In this document: one piece after another, positions 13,495 to 13,502 of the stretch
Numbering within the stretch: position 1 is the first letter of the stretch
Layout of the letters: each line of letters begins with the position of its first letter
Assembly (NCBI GenBank): GCA_947626705.1
Contig: CANQTJ010000032.1
Location: 1 to 13,502, forward strand
Direction: 5' to 3'
From: an uncultured Clostridia bacterium
GTDB taxonomy: Bacteria > Bacillota > Clostridia > TANB77 > CAG-508
DNA length: 13,502 nucleotides
Translations under genes and position numbers: made by a program
Notes under the pieces: generated by a model
Database searches by the model: none
What the model was told of the DNA's origin: nothing
The model's input: the letters and a program-made list of their open reading frames with translations, nothing else

Positions 13495-13502
13495 ATGTTT
13501 AA
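13495..13502 (+). CDS. Possible start of another gene, cut by the window edge
   Basis: ATG at 13495 is preceded by GGGAG (13482-13486) with an 8-base spacer. A TATAAT (13463-13468) lies upstream, though without a good -35. Only two codons are visible before the window ends, and the following bases could even begin a stop codon, so the product cannot be judged. Confidence 0.3.

Overview
The window is very AT-rich, with A/T-ending codons, A-rich Shine-Dalgarno sites and the standard genetic code. It carries the CtsR/McsA/McsB/ClpC heat-shock cluster together with the sporulation membrane protein YlbJ. This combination points to a low-GC, endospore-forming member of the Bacillota, most likely class Clostridia and plausibly a gut lineage. 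The placement is inference from gene content and base composition.

Left part (1-3360). The window opens inside a surface protein that looks like a type IV pilin-like stalk fused to a C-type-lectin/FGE-like domain. The last ~170 bases of that gene differ sharply from the rest in base and codon usage and look like the variable region of a diversity-generating retroelement; no reverse transcriptase or template repeat is visible here. Next come enolase with its terminator, a 59-residue protein resembling the C-terminal part of a Nudix hydrolase, and a GIY-YIG protein. The GIY-YIG gene converges on a small unknown gene, and one hairpin spans both gene ends.

Middle (3465-6212). ylbJ (minus strand) is divergent from a secreted GH25 lysozyme with three LysM repeats. 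Downstream lies a cluster of hairpins and short direct repeats, then a 56-residue unknown protein.

Heat-shock cluster (6261-11735). A sigma-A-type promoter bracketed by two CtsR operators precedes ctsR, mcsA, mcsB and clpC. By family knowledge, CtsR represses the cluster, McsA and McsB form the arginine-kinase/adaptor pair, and ClpC is the unfoldase that feeds ClpP. Two features stand out. First, two self-contained minus-strand gene units are lodged in the mcsA-mcsB and mcsB-clpC gaps. Each has a perfect TTGACA-17-TATAAT promoter, leader hairpin(s), a strong RBS, a small ORF and a terminator. Second, McsB appears to have lost several phosphagen-kinase active-site residues while keeping the arginine-dipeptide region linked to phosphoarginine binding.

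Right end (11736-13502). After the clpC terminator and a gene-free spacer comes a COG2509-type FAD-dependent dehydrogenase. The window closes two codons into what may be another gene.
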